Assembly (NCBI GenBank): GCA_022113835.1
Contig: JAILWY010000014.1
Coordinates: 9,673,501-9,737,500, forward strand
DNA: 64,000 bases
Direction: 5' to 3'
Source of the DNA: Atopsyche davidsoni
Taxonomy: Eukaryota > Arthropoda > Insecta > Trichoptera > Hydrobiosidae
The notes below the pieces were generated by a model that saw nothing but the letters and a program-made list of their open reading frames with translations, did not search any database and had not been told where the DNA came from. The position numbers and the translations under genes are program-made. This document shows positions 12,900 to 25,144 of this stretch, in pieces. Every line of letters starts with the position of its first letter. Position 1 is the first letter of the stretch.

Positions 12900-14450
12900 T
12901 CAGGTGGTGAGCTTTCTGAGACCGGTTTTTCATTCTAAGAGATTCCATAAAGGTTAGAATATTTACCGAGGATGATATCCTCAGACAACTGTAAGGCATT
13001 TTACATGCAAGAACGTTTCAGAAATCCTCCCCTTCAGGAAGATGAAGTCGTCTGGCAAAGACGACGTTTTGAATAAAAACAATTTCTCGCTGTGTATGAT
13101 ATTTCATAGCGACGCAGTATCGGACGAGCTCTGTCAATGGAATGTGAAAAAATAGGGGCGCAGTTGACAGTCAAGAATATGTTTACAAGAAAGCGTTATA
13201 TAAACTGAAAAAATAGTTCTGATAAACATTATAATACTTATTTTAATATACAATATTTGAAATCAAAGCATTCGCTTTATTTCAATAAAACACGATCGCT
13301 TTATGCAAAGATATATATTTTTTCAATTTATTTTAAGTGCGTTAAAGCAATTGGTTTTTATTTTTGTTGAAATTTTGTAAACCGACCTCGCACAAAAAAC
13401 TCTATCTGTAGTTTATCCCTAACATATGTTAATAATATGGGCTTCGTTTTATGGCTATAAGAGTCTGGACACAAAATTTAGATGAAACGAAGGTAATTTA
13501 TCTTACATCTCCTAGATAATTGTTGCATCGCAGTTTTAAGCATTGGACTAATTGATTATTAGTATTTATGTTAAACTGACATGATAACATAATATTTGTT
13601 TTTTTATAAATTTTATAGGTAGTATATAATTTTACTGTTGGAATCACTCACACAGTAAACGATGAAGAAATCACTTATACCTTCTGAATAGAGACGAAGA
13701 AGTAAAAGAAATGAAAGCAGGCGCTCTAATACTGGGAGACTTTACTATGTGATAAGAGAAGACACATTCTGGAGAAATATATGCTCTAGAAACTATAATT
13801 TATATTTATTTGAAGTCATGCAAATGGGATCATTAATAAAAAATACAAATATGTATAATATAATAATAATAAACGTGTTTTGATTACAAATGCTTAAATT
13901 ATACTATCTAAACAAATAATGTCTCAAAGAAATTTAATAAAATATTGCATTTTATTCAATTTGGAATATATTTATTTTCATTAAACATTGCTCTTTTAAT
14001 TTGACAATTTAAAAATTGTAACATTTTGGAAATATGAAATAGTAAAAAAAAAAATTTTTTTTTGTACTTTAAAGGGGTGAATAACGCCAATTTACCATTC
14101 AGTCTTATTTTTATGCGAAGGACCGCAAACCAAAATTAATTGAACCAAAATTTCCGATAAACCCGGCGAGGAGATTTATAACGAGGGGGACCTGTCCGTG
14201 CAATTCACTGCGTTTTTCGATTAAACCATTTTTCGCCGCCGCCAAGAAAGCGAACTCCGTCGCGCGTTTCCTCGGAATGAATGGAACCGTTTATCATGCG
14301 AAATGTGGAGCTGTTGGAAAATAAACTTCAAAAACTGCGGGGCCCGCGACGCAGAGAAAAGGTAATCGCCCTCGCGTCATAATAAATATTACCTGTATAA
14401 TTAACGGAGTCGTAAATAGGAGCGGCGCACACTCGCAGGTAAGAATGAGA
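12900..14450. other. Gene-free stretch with two islands
   Basis: 12900-13150 has a small hairpin (GTCGTCT with AGACGAC) near 13047. 14150-14450 is rich in CpG (TCGCCGCCGCCAAG, GGGGCCCGCGACGC). Stops in all frames argue against coding. Confidence 0.4.
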
Positions 14451-14558
14451 CGTTTATAACAGCCTTATTATTTAATAACACCTGTAAATTATATATGATT
14501 TGCGTGCATAATACACACATAAACCTGCTCACAATACAATAATGATTTATTTTTTGAT

Positions 14559-15055
14559 GATTAAGTACATATACTACATTTTTTCAAATATTGAAAATTG
14601 GTTATAGAAACTCTCAGTAAAATATCATCGTGATTTGTGTGGGATATGAACCCACATCCCCAAGCTTACGAGAACTTACCCAAAACGAATCACTGGCACT
14701 AAGCAAGAATTTTTAGCAATCATATCCTATAAGTGAAACAACGTACTTATTATGCCAATTAAATATTGTGTGACTTGCAATACTAGACTTTTAACCCAAA
14801 GTACTGAGTAAAGCATTTAAATCCGATCTGGATATTATTATTTTTAAAGTCTATTTAATTAAGCCAATACACGCACTTGTTAAATATGTTATTGATTGTG
14901 GGATCCCACACAAATCACGATGATATTTTTATGAGAGTTTCTTTAACTAATTTTCAATATTTGAAATAATGTACTTAATCATTATCAATCAATAAAACCT
15001 GTATAGGCAAAATCGTACTTCCTGTGAGACGATCTTCACAAAAATAAATAATATA
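14559..15055. mobile_element. tRNA-containing foldback element, family B, copy 1
   Basis: Inverted arms 14559-14644 and 14904-14980 read GATTAAGTACAT inward to GTGATTTGTGTGGGA. Just inside the left arm lies the reverse complement of a tRNA T-arm (GAACCCACATCCCC). A right-flanking module (about 14981-15055, with GTATAGGCAAAATCGTACTT) is shared with copy 2 but lies outside the arms. Confidence 0.8.
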
Positions 15056-15268
15056 TTAGTTTTAATTAATAAAAACTTTTATAAAGTACAAACTACAATT
15101 ATAAAACATTATTTTAAGTTTTAATGGTTTGTGAAAAAAATAACATTTTGTAATTACTTTATTTTATAATTAACACGTCCAATATTACTTCGGTGCTTTT
15201 ATCACGTGATCGAGTTGAATAATCACGAATCAGTAGATCAGAAGCAACTACGGAAATTGAATAATCAC

Positions 15269-15290
15269 CGATTCGGCGGATACCGAATCG
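15269..15290. repeat. Short perfect hairpin
   Basis: CGATTCGG pairs with CCGAATCG across the loop CGGATA. The word TTGAATAATCAC occurs twice just before it (near 15215 and 15258). A second small palindrome, GAAACGAATATTCGTTTC, is at 15603-15620. Confidence 0.7.
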
Positions 15291-16757
15291 CGTAGTATGA
15301 TCTATAAATCGTGTATTGTCCAGTTAGGGATATAAACGAACGCTTTTTTGTCTCTCCTGGGAAATTACACGGACAAAGCTCACAGTGCTCTGCCTTTTAT
15401 ATGTTTAAACTTTGCACATACATTCCGCTCTCTATATATCAACCTTTACTCCAGACAAAGGAGGATTGTGAAAATTTCAGCAAAATTAGTTTGAATCATA
15501 CGGGTGGTCGTAAAGATATTTTTATTTTCAATATTTCCAAGTGGAAGTAAGATATATGGAGTATCTTTACCATAATAATGCTATTTATAAAAGAAAGGAC
15601 CCGAAACGAATATTCGTTTCTATTCCATTAGCTATCGAACATGCGGTGGATCCCTCTTTCATCTAAATATATATACCTTCAAATAAATCCCTACCCATTT
15701 TAAAAATATTCAAACTACCTTTATTTTTAATCATAAGGAATAAAACTGTGACTTTCATTTCCAATACTTTTGATTAAGAATGTGGTTTAACAAAAAAACA
15801 CCTAATACTATAATTCAATAATTATTATACCTTAATAAGAGCGGTCAATAAGAACAAAGCTACTGTCGAGAGTATTTAAATAGAGTATAAAAATAAGAAA
15901 AATGGTTGAAGAGAGCATTGAATTAATTATTTATTAAAGAATTGTGAGAGCTCTATTGATACATAATCCAATAAAACTGTTATATACAATACTGTCTCAA
16001 ACAAAATATTCAATAATAATTTTTTACTTCATTATGGATCATTTTCATAAAAAGGTATCACTAGTATATTAAGAAAAATATCATTTTAATTTTACCACCT
16101 ACCCACTTTTGCAGAATACACTTATTTATAACAAAATATAATGAATATTAATAATTCTACCTGCAGTTCCGATAACATTAAGGAAATTAAGATAAATAAT
16201 ATTTTTTATATAATAAAAATAATATTAATATTGTAGTTGGCTCTTTGATGGAGTATTTAAATTTGGAATGCAATTCACAAATTCACATCAGAATATTCCG
16301 AGAGGATCCGGAAGCCGAACATTAATAAGGCTGTACTAAACATCGCGGCGGGAACTTACGAAAGTATACACTTCACGGATATGGAAGTTTCATTTGCCAG
16401 AGTGAGCATGAATCCTAAAGAGGGGAGAAGGCGGATCTCTCACCGAATAAAACGTCACACTAATGCGCCGTATTATTTAAGGGTGGCAGACTGATGGGGG
16501 TCAGTGGGTCCATCAACCGGAGAAGAAAGTTCATTTGAAGTATTTGAATCTCGCAGAGAAAAAAGCCATATGTTGTTAATTTATTCATTATAAAATTCGA
16601 CCTTAGGTATGTTTACAAACAAAAATATCTATAGCCACAATACTTTTGTATTTTAACGTAGTGCGAGTCCAATAACAAGGCAAGCAGTTTTGTTAAATGA
16701 ATAAAAAATCACATAATTAATTTATCAAATAATCGTAAAAAGTATGTTTACACGAAT

Positions 16758-17065
16758 GATTAAGTACATTTTTTCAAATATTGAAAATTGATTAAAGAAA
16801 CTCTTAAAAAAATATCATCGTGATTTGTGTGGGATTTGATTACCAATTAAACCAACGAATAATTCGTTGGTGTACTTGGTAATGCACCGGCCATGTAAGC
16901 TTGGGGATGTGGGTTCAAATCCCACACAAATCACGATGATATTTTTTTAAGAGTTTCTTTAATCAATATTCAATATTTGAAAAAATGTACTTAATCATTA
17001 TCAATCAATCAAAACTGTATAGGCAAAATCGTACTTCCTGTGAGACGGTCTTCACAAAAATCAAT
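16758..17065. mobile_element. tRNA-containing foldback element, family B, copy 2
   Basis: Arms 16758-16835 and 16917-16996 are inverted repeats. Between them is a tRNA-like body: TGGTAATGCACCGGCC, ATGTAAGC, then GGTTCAAATCC at 16912-16922, an exact pol III B-box type sequence. The right-hand module (to about 17065) matches copy 1. A small hairpin (ACGAATAATTCGT) opens the tRNA-like body. Confidence 0.82.
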
Positions 17066-18585
17066 AATATACGTTTATACTATTTTCAGGAAAAAAATTA
17101 AATTACTTCAAAAACGTTTAAACTTTGAATCCCTATTATTTTATATAAACCATACACCTAAATATTTGTGTCAATTTTGATTGAAAATTTACACTGAAAT
17201 GGTAAATAATACACTCGTGATGATATTTTTCATAAAATGAATAAAATATTTAGCTATTATCAGAGATAATTATGGATTGCCATGGCATTGGACTCATCTC
17301 ACGCCACTGATTTCTTATCATTTTACCAAATCAAAGTAATAAAATATTTAAAAAAAATTGTATTTGTATATTTTTAAAATTTTCTTTAAAAAATGATTGA
17401 CAAAATATTTATCTGCTCCCTCGCCGGTGGCTCATTGATATTCGGGGCGCCTAAGCCTACAAGGCCTCCGAACAAAACTGATTGAAACAAAGTTACCGCC
17501 GCGCATAATTTATATTTTGAACGCAAACAAATACGATTGCCGCCGGAATTATGGCCGGCGAAAATAAAAAAAAAATAAACCCCACTGATTGGGGAATCGG
17601 TGAATTATTGATGGGGCAACCCTAAAGTTTAGTTTTCACTTAGGGGGGCATCCCCGGCTGCGGCATGTCTAACGTCTGCTTATTTGTACTAATTTATTCT
17701 TCCCCGTGGGATTGGGGGTAATTTCATTACTCCTTGCGATAATTGACGTTTAATCAGAGGAGAGCGAGGAGGCCTGCACACGCGCACCGCCCAGGTGTGC
17801 CGAGTCGCTCCAATTAGACTTCCGCTGGAGTTATGTGCAATTAAAATCAGGATTTATTCACAATTTACTTTGAGTTATCCTTACTATTACATAGCCCACA
17901 TCTTTTCGTTTGTAATTAAAGCATGGAGCGTAATGTGTACAGTACACACGATTTGATATTCAACAACATATTTATATTGTAAATCGTAAAGCATACAACA
18001 ACAAAAATATTTTATCAATGTTAATGTTTCATTTGAATATAATCTGTACACAAATAAATATTTTTTTTTATCAAAAAAAATATCAATTAATTTTGGGTAA
18101 AACAAACTTATGTATAAACTCTTTTACGTGAATAATAGACACAAGTCAACAGATAACAAATCACAGAGCACTTTTTTTTAAATTTAATGAAAAATAATAA
18201 CAAGATGGTTAATCATGGAAATATAAATATTTGTTTGACGAATATATATTTTTTAAATATCATTAATAATTTATGTATTTACGAAACATGGTTGTGTTTG
18301 AAATTAACTGTAAATATTATTATTTGATAGTTATTTTTTTATTATACATATAAACAAAACCCTGTTTATGTTTTATAAATGTGTTTAATATTTTTTCGGG
18401 AGCTTTTATATCATTAATGGGATTGGACCGTTTTAAGTTTAAAAATCCCAAAAAATTAAATCACCCCTCCTTAATCGCTCCGGGCACATCTCCTCCCTCG
18501 CACAGACGTAACGAGCGACAAAAAAGCACCTAACGACCAACGGTAGACCTGTCCATCCGTTAAACGACAATTTGGCTAAACGGCC

Positions 18586-18599
18586 GTTGCCATAGCGAC
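18586..18599 (+). promoter_or_regulatory. RFX X-box-like motif
   Basis: GTTGCCATAGCGAC is close to the X-box GTTGCCATGGCAAC bound by RFX factors of ciliated cells. It lies in a GC-richer island (18440-18650) with no gene seen nearby. Confidence 0.35.
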
Positions 18600-21500
18600 G
18601 CTATAACGGAGAAAACATCCCCAATTAGGCGATATTAGGAAAAATTCAAAGGTAAGGACTTCTTACTTTCTTATTTATTTTTTTGTACAAGTTTTAAAAA
18701 CTTTAAAGTGCTTTTTTCATTGCTGTAATATAAATTTTCTTTGTGTTCTGTTTAATTTTTAAACATACGGAGAAAAAATTTTAATGCCAAAATAAAATTT
18801 TGTGTGTAATAGAATACTAATTTTATTCTTACCTTTTTTATGATAGCCAAAGATATATCAATTTTTTTCTTTTACTGTTATACTACAATGAAACTTTTTA
18901 TATTACGTGTTTTTACTCATAGTTTGCAAATCTCACACCAACTTTATAAAAATCTTTTAGTAAACAAATATTTTAAATAAAAAATAACGGGTAAAAAAAC
19001 ATCGTTAACCAAACACATTGAAATTTGATTTCTACCTCTATAAGTAATTTTTATTTAAATTAAAAAAAATTATAAATACATGCAATGTCAGATAGAAAAG
19101 AAACTGACTAATAATCATTATATAAATATTTATAAATGGATCACTGCTTATTCTTATGTCTAGATTTATAAAGTTCAAAGTAACTTATTAATTCTTTTTT
19201 TATTCAATTGAATTATATATAAATAGTTGAATCAAAATAATATATATTCAATTTTAATGAGCACATTTATCCGCGAATGATATTTTTTAAGCCAGTAAAA
19301 CTTCTTATGCATTGCAGTATTTATGATTTTAATCTGGATAAACCAAATTATTTGTTTATATTGAAAAACTATTGGGCGACAAAAAATCTTTAAAATAGTC
19401 AAAACAAATAATTTGTGATATAAAAAGATAACGGAATAATATTTCGCAATAAAAATTCAACGACGAAATCAATAGATTTTTCCATAATTGCTTGCCAATT
19501 TACCAAACATTAGAGAAAAATGATTACAAAAATCTACATTTAAATAAAAATTAAGGTTTGACAAATATTATTAGACTTTAAGCAATGTAATTATATAAAA
19601 AAATCTAGCCATTCGGCTATAAATATTTGTTATATAAACTTATCTGTCGTAGATATTTGATCACGAATGGCGAGCGTCGCAGGCTTCGAGGGGGTGCCCT
19701 TACGAAAGATAAACATTAAATATGCCCCAATTTAAAAAACTCATCACCGGACGAAATTGTAAATAAAGTTGTGAAGTGTGTCATATTCTGAAAGGGACCC
19801 CCAGGCCACTGAATAATTTTATACACACTCGTAAAATAAGGCAGCGGCGCTCTCATACCAGAGCCCACCTGCCGTCAGATAAAAAGGTATTCACTGTGGA
19901 TAAAAATTATAAAACATATTTTCTGATCACATGAATACAAAGTTACTACAGGCTAGAATAAATGTCATATTTTGGAGGTATTTTTAGAAAATTAATCGTT
20001 ATAATAAATTATATGGATATAAACTTTTCGTTCAATATAAAAATTTGGATTGTTTGTAGAAAAAAAAAATGTAATGAACCAAAGTTTGAGAATAAAAACA
20101 ATGTAAACTTATGAAAAATAACAAGATATTCTTTTATGTTTATAAGTAATATTAGCAAGCCATGATACGTTCTATGCACAGTGTAATATTTTTCATATAT
20201 GTGTACTGAATTCGTTTTATTTATTCGGCTTATAGTATTGTTTATTTTGTATTTTCAAAGAAGCAGACTATATTCTCCTGTCAGTTTCATGCATATTTGA
20301 CATGCAATTATTGTCAAAGTGCATTCCAAACTACAAAGAACTTTCTTCTGAAGTTCATGGCAACCTGCAGGGAAAAGAGAATATGAAATGCTGCCAACAT
20401 AAAATTTCTGACACGTGCCATGTCTGTTTTTGTTATTTTTATTTTATTTTATTAAAAAATTATTGATCAAGAAAATTTTATCAACTGACGAATATTTTGT
20501 TTCTACGTTTTATAAAATTTAAAGATCTAGTAAAATATGTTACCATATATAAAGATAATGTTATTTTATTGAAAGTGAACTACATTCCATTTAAAATAAC
20601 GAGAAAAATCCATCTAAAGTGTCTATTGAAATATTTATTTAATGTCAACCTTGGAAGAGTATATGAAATAAAAAGTATTTTAAAGCAAATAACTGCACTT
20701 TAAAAATAATGAAAAATTTTCTATGAGTATATTTACAATTGGATACAAATACATTTTTGTGACAAGTTGAAGGATGATTATATTTTCTCTGTTTTTTGAA
20801 CCTCACGCTATTTTCATGGAAGGTAAAATTATATTTTAGGCAAATGTAAAAATCAATAAATATTTATACTGAGAATTAATTGTAAAGTACGTTTTTATTT
20901 CAAATCCAGAAGTATTTTATATCACAAGAGGAAGATTTTATTGTTATAATTTATTAGGGGCGGGATATGTGCTTATGATTTCAGGAGAGCTTTCTCAATA
21001 AATTTCATTTTTTTAAATTACTCCTGAAAAGTTCATTTCTCTGGATATTACCACCACATAATTTGAATACACCCGAGAAATCTACGCCCCTGCCTCCTCG
21101 CTTACTTTCGTACACATAAAAGAAATCATCTTCAGTCTCTCGGACTGCATACTGAGGCAGTGGCGGCGGGACATATCAAACTTTCGGGGATTTACAAACA
21201 CTCATAAATTACAGTAAAAATGTCAGCCACACCAGGAGGCGGCAACCCCGAGCTTCACAAACCCCAATCAACCCTCCGCAATTCACCAATCATAATTTAT
21301 AGGAAAACGTTTCTGCAGACAAAATATGCGTTAGATTTTAAATAGCCATTTTAGGAGATCCCAAACAGTTAATCATCTCATTGTAGGTTACAAAACATAT
21401 TGAATTCCAATAAATTTATTTTTACTTCTATATTTTTTACACATTTAAATATTTTTTAAAAAATAGCACGATTTGCAACAAATGTAGGGAATTAATTTCT

Positions 21501-22005
21501 GTACGTTATTTTGGCTTTTAATCATATTCTTAAAATCTTTACTTTTCTAGTTTGCAAATAACATAAACATATATCAAATATTTATGCAAATTCAATTTAT
21601 AAAAACAGGACTATGTAAACGTTATTTATAATATTTTCAAAAACAATGATGCAATGATTGCTTGTTGTTATTGGTCAGATCACGCCGAAAAATCTGACCA
21701 ATCAATGCTTAAAATCTAAATTACAACATATTATTAATAAACAGGAAACTGTAGATTCTAGAACAAGTGGAAGGTTAAAGAAAATCAAGAGTTCATAATT
21801 TATGAGTGTTACACGTTTTTCGGTGAATTTCCACGATAAACTTTGGCGAATTTGCAAAGCCGCCTATGGCGCTCCTCACGGCGCCTCGTAATGCGAATTC
21901 CCACATCACATATTAATATAAGAAAGTGGGGAGGCAGGGGTACTTCTTGGCAGTGTTCCTGAAGATGGAAGAAGTTATGTCCCTGGCGAGGCTCCCCCAA
22001 ACTAC

Positions 22006-22071
22006 CCTTCGAATCTGAGGCGGTGTATTACCCGTGGGGGAGTTCCCGTAGTAACCGTACATGAAGTTGTA
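22006..22071 (-). CDS. Possible next exon of the CUB gene
   Basis: Reading leftward, an AG acceptor at 22073-22072 and a donor GTAGTT at 22005 frame exactly 66 nt (22 codons, phase 0 on both sides), encoding YNFMYGYYGNSPTGNTPPQIRR. The residue mix is protein-like and the phases match the end of the preceding exon at 23478. The frame stays open past the donor for about 30 codons, and the whole 21.8-22.07 kb block is GC-rich, so a longer exon or a conserved non-coding block are alternatives. Confidence 0.35.
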
Positions 22072-22234
22072 CTGCTCAAATCTTTGTAAAGTTTCAAATA
22101 ATGTGTCCCGATGTTCGTATTTACGAGAGTTTCAGAAATTACAAAATAAGATACTGCGTGATTTATAAGTCCTGATAAAAGCAATTAAAGATAATAAGTG
22201 TGATCAAAATATTAGAACATGTTATGAACACGTT

Positions 22235-22560
22235 CACGTTCGACACTATAAGATATGTAAAAACATACTTTGGTAAATTGTGATCCTCTTATGCGATTCA
22301 CTAACACTAATGTCGCTGTATAATTAACCGGCTAATTAACAAACACAAGGGAATATTAATAGATTTACGATTTAAGCCGCATTTTATTGTTTGTACTATT
22401 CAATTCCCAACAATCTTGCAACACTGCGACTTCGAAGGGTGCTCAAAGTCCATGGTTGTTTTACAGAAGATGGCCGCTTTTGCATCCCAGCCCTGAATAT
22501 TTAACTCTGAGTGCAGTCTGCGGTAATTAAAAAAAGTTAAAAGCTCAAAATGGAAATTAA
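22235..22560. other. GC-richer island within presumed CUB-gene intron
   Basis: It contains TAATTA/AATTAAC words and GATGGCCGCTTTTGCATCCC. Stop-rich on both strands; probably non-coding. Confidence 0.35.
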
Positions 22561-23114
22561 GAATTACGCGGGGAATAATTGGATAACCACGTACTTTGGA
22601 ATTTTTATATTCACCGGTTAAAAGATTTTTCCCTTTTCTGGTGAATTATTAAAATTGATTAAGGGTTGATTAAAATTCGTAGGTAGTGAATCATTTATCA
22701 TTTCTATTAATAATATTTGCTTGTGAAGATGATCGGACATAAGACTAACGATATTAATCAAAGCCGTGGGCCGTTTAAATCAAAAATCGACTTAAATTAC
22801 GGCTAATTATTTTAATTGTATTTTATATAAAATTTATGATCAATTTGGGATTATCAGTTTGAAAAGTAAACAATATTTGTTAATAAATTTATTCTAAAAT
22901 TTAACGTTGAATAAACTCGTATTATTTATAATTCAATTTAGCATTTATGAGAAGATCCAAATATCAAAATAATTGTGTTTCAATTTGTTGTGTAAAAACT
23001 TTGATTGGTAATGTGATTATAATTACCAAATTGTATAATAATGTAACGGAACATTAATTAATTTTAGTTTCTTGTTACTTAACCAAAATATCTATATACT
23101 AAGACATTAGAATA

Positions 23115-23118
<4 letters not shown>

Positions 23119-23158
<40 letters not shown>
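23119..23158. repeat. (TA)n microsatellite
   Basis: About 40 nt of TA, inside the presumed intron between the CUB exon at 23478 and the candidate exon at 22071. Confidence 0.95.
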
Positions 23159-23160
<2 letters not shown>

Positions 23161-23477
23161 AAAATAAATTCCATATAAAGCTAAATATCAAAAGACATAA
23201 AATTAAAATGCCTTTCACTTAAGTAATGTGCATATCACATTTTTTAAAAATAATTTTTAATCCTTTATTATTAATCTATGTTTTTTATAACTAAGAAAAT
23301 ACCAGAAAAATAAAAAAAACAGGATTCTAAAATAATGGACGCAGCAACTTTTTTGTTATGTTAAATTTTTCCAAAATTTATTTAAATATGAAATAACAGG
23401 TCAATAAATATATTGGCGGGGTTCTATTTATATTTATACACTTAAAGATTTTTTCAGAATAAAAAAATATCACAAAC

Positions 23478-24322
23478 CTGCTGGCTAAGCTTGTCCAATT
23501 GCAGCGTCAGGTTGAGGCTCTCCCGCTCACTGTAGTAGACGGTGTACCCCCACGCCGACCCGCACCATTGACCTTGGGGAGCTGGCAGCCCTTCCTCGCG
23601 AATAGCCATGTGTCCATCTGGACAGCCGTCAGCTGTGAAGGAGACGAACTTGCCAACCGTGAAGATGTCGAAGGTCAACTGAAACAAACGAAAAAAAAAA
23701 TCAAGTTAGATATAACCTCAAAAAAACTTCTTAGATTTTGTGAAATATGAGCCGAAGTCGGAAACTGATTTCAAATTCTGACTTTTATTTTGAGAAAAAT
23801 GGTGTTGAAATTTTTTGACTGTAAGACACATTATTTTATATAATAATACTTATTTATACCAATATCAAAGCCTGCATTTCTTATCAGACATATGTGTTCA
23901 AATGTTTTTTTTATACATAAAATAATTAGAACTTATTCATGCAATACACAAACACGCAAATAAACCCATAAAATTTTGATATTTTCTTCTTTTGAGCCCA
24001 ATTCATAGATGCAAAGACACACTTTTGGATAGTAAATAACTTTCGCGGAGGTTACGCTGTCTAAGCGGATTTCAAAGCAATTTAAATCCACAGCAATTTG
24101 CACGAAACAAACCGAGTAATTTTTGCGTTGCACATACTACGTCTCCTCAAATATAAGTTAATAACCTCGAGTGGTATCCTGCCAGCGGAAACGCTGAAGG
24201 AGTCGGCAAGTGGCGCGGGGCGAAGGGTCGTCGACGAGGGCTGGTCGGCCTGGTAGACCTCCCGAGGCTGAAACCTCGGCATTTCGCGGTACGTCCCAGC
24301 AACTACCCCCGCCAGGAGGGTG
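23478..24322 (-). CDS. CUB-domain gene, two adjacent exons (partial)
   Basis: Two exons read right to left. Exon A is 24322-24166 and encodes 52 residues including GTYREMPRFQPREVYQ. It ends at GAG before GT in phase 0. Its acceptor (ATCAG) is weak, so the right end is uncertain. Exon B is 23678-23478 with an excellent acceptor (T-rich run ending TTTCAG), a donor CAG/GTTTGT, and exactly 67 codons in phase 0. Joined, they give PLE followed by LTFDIFTVGKFVSFTADGC, then a CPDG, GQWCGSAWGYTVYYSE and LNLTLQL pattern typical of the second half of a CUB domain (extracellular beta-sandwich). This suggests a secreted or membrane protein. The start and end of the gene are not placed; further exons probably lie at lower coordinates or outside the window. 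Exon B is secure; the A-B join is inferred from matching phase. Confidence 0.6.
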
Positions 24323-24575
24323 CTGATGTTTTCCTCGTTTTATAAGTGGATTACGTTTCGGTAACTTTGTAACTTTAGAATGTTTTCCAAGATCAGTGCT
24401 CGGCGAGATGGTTGAATTCTTAAAATGGTAGCGAAAATCTAGTTTGATAAAATGAACTCCCATTTGAAAAAAAAGTCAAAAGCGTACGATTTTCAGTTTT
24501 ACTTTACAAATACTCTAACTGTGTACTATTTAAAACAAAAATGTTTACTAGCTTAATAATAAATATAATTGAATC

Positions 24576-24725
24576 TATATCTATGTTATGGATTAGTCAA
24601 TCAAGATGCGTATTTATTACCCATTACGGGCTTATTATATGATATATATCATATTAGTAAATATAATAAGCCCGTAATGGGTAATAAATACGCATCTTGA
24701 TTGACTAATCCATAACATAGATATA
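24576..24725. repeat. Perfect hairpin, 65-bp arms, 20-nt loop
   Basis: Arms 24576-24640 and 24661-24725 are exact reverse complements. The loop 24641-24660 contains GATATATATC, itself a palindrome, and ATATTAGTAA. The loop side sequence ATATTAGTAAATATAA recurs at about 25053 followed by TTGAATC, and ATAAATATAATTGAATC lies just before the left arm, so the hairpin and its neighbour seem to interrupt one older sequence. Confidence 0.92.
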
Positions 24726-24914
24726 AATATGACGGTGCGTGTCTTGGCTAAATCAATAGATTTTAAAAATAATGCCCAGATGGGACTAAAGTCGCTTCAC
24801 TTGTTACTTTGTTCATAAAGTCCAGTGCTTGCAAATCACTAAATATTGGTTGGCCTGGGCACATTGGTTCATATGTAGAGTATGATTGTTAAAAATTCTC
24901 GATAAAATGGAAGT

Positions 24915-25050
24915 GATTCGTTAGTACAAAGGTTCGTACACCGGCCATGTAAGCCAGGGGATGTGGGTTCAAATCCCACACAAATCACGATGATATTTTT
25001 CTGAGAGTTTCTTTAAATCATCTTCTATATATGAACTAATGTGCCTAATC
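24915..25050 (+). mobile_element. Family B fragment: tRNA-like body plus right arm
   Basis: CACCGGCCATGTAAGCCAGG, then GGTTCAAATCC at 24966-24976, then the right arm (CACGATGATATTTTTCTGAG). The left arm is missing. It sits between the 65-bp hairpin and the broken Tc1/mariner element. Confidence 0.75.
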
Positions 25051-25144
25051 ATATTAGTAAATATAATTGAATCAATAGTAATCTCTTTTGAACTGACCAA
25101 AAAAATTACAATTTAAATGTCAATGTAATTTTGTTTATGATCAA

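Larger units (their letters stand above)
16280..22005. other. Gene-free stretch with island series
   Basis: Apart from family B copy 2, islands occur at 16280-16545, 17405-17850 (longest; CCGCCGGAATTATGGCCGGCG-like symmetric words), 18440-18650, 19655-19890, 20990-21310 and 21800-22005. Between them is AT-rich sequence with A/T runs. Part of this could be intron of the minus-strand CUB gene. No further exon could be supported. Confidence 0.4.

Noticed and set aside
15311..15550. 79-codon ORF with some Cys
   Set aside because: No family match. The phrase around GAAAATTTCAGCAAAATTAG looks like repeat-derived non-coding sequence.
16880..16930. True tRNA gene inside family B copy 2
   Set aside because: The T-arm is good but the acceptor and anticodon stems do not pair properly; it is a tRNA-derived repeat part.
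21100..21200. Minus-strand exon-like frame with a GTAAGC donor
   Set aside because: One open frame has a stop directly before it with no acceptor between, and the other has no protein-like pattern; kept only as an island.
24158..24463. 101-codon minus ORF
   Set aside because: Shadow frame of the CUB-gene exon; the phase-matched frame fits better.
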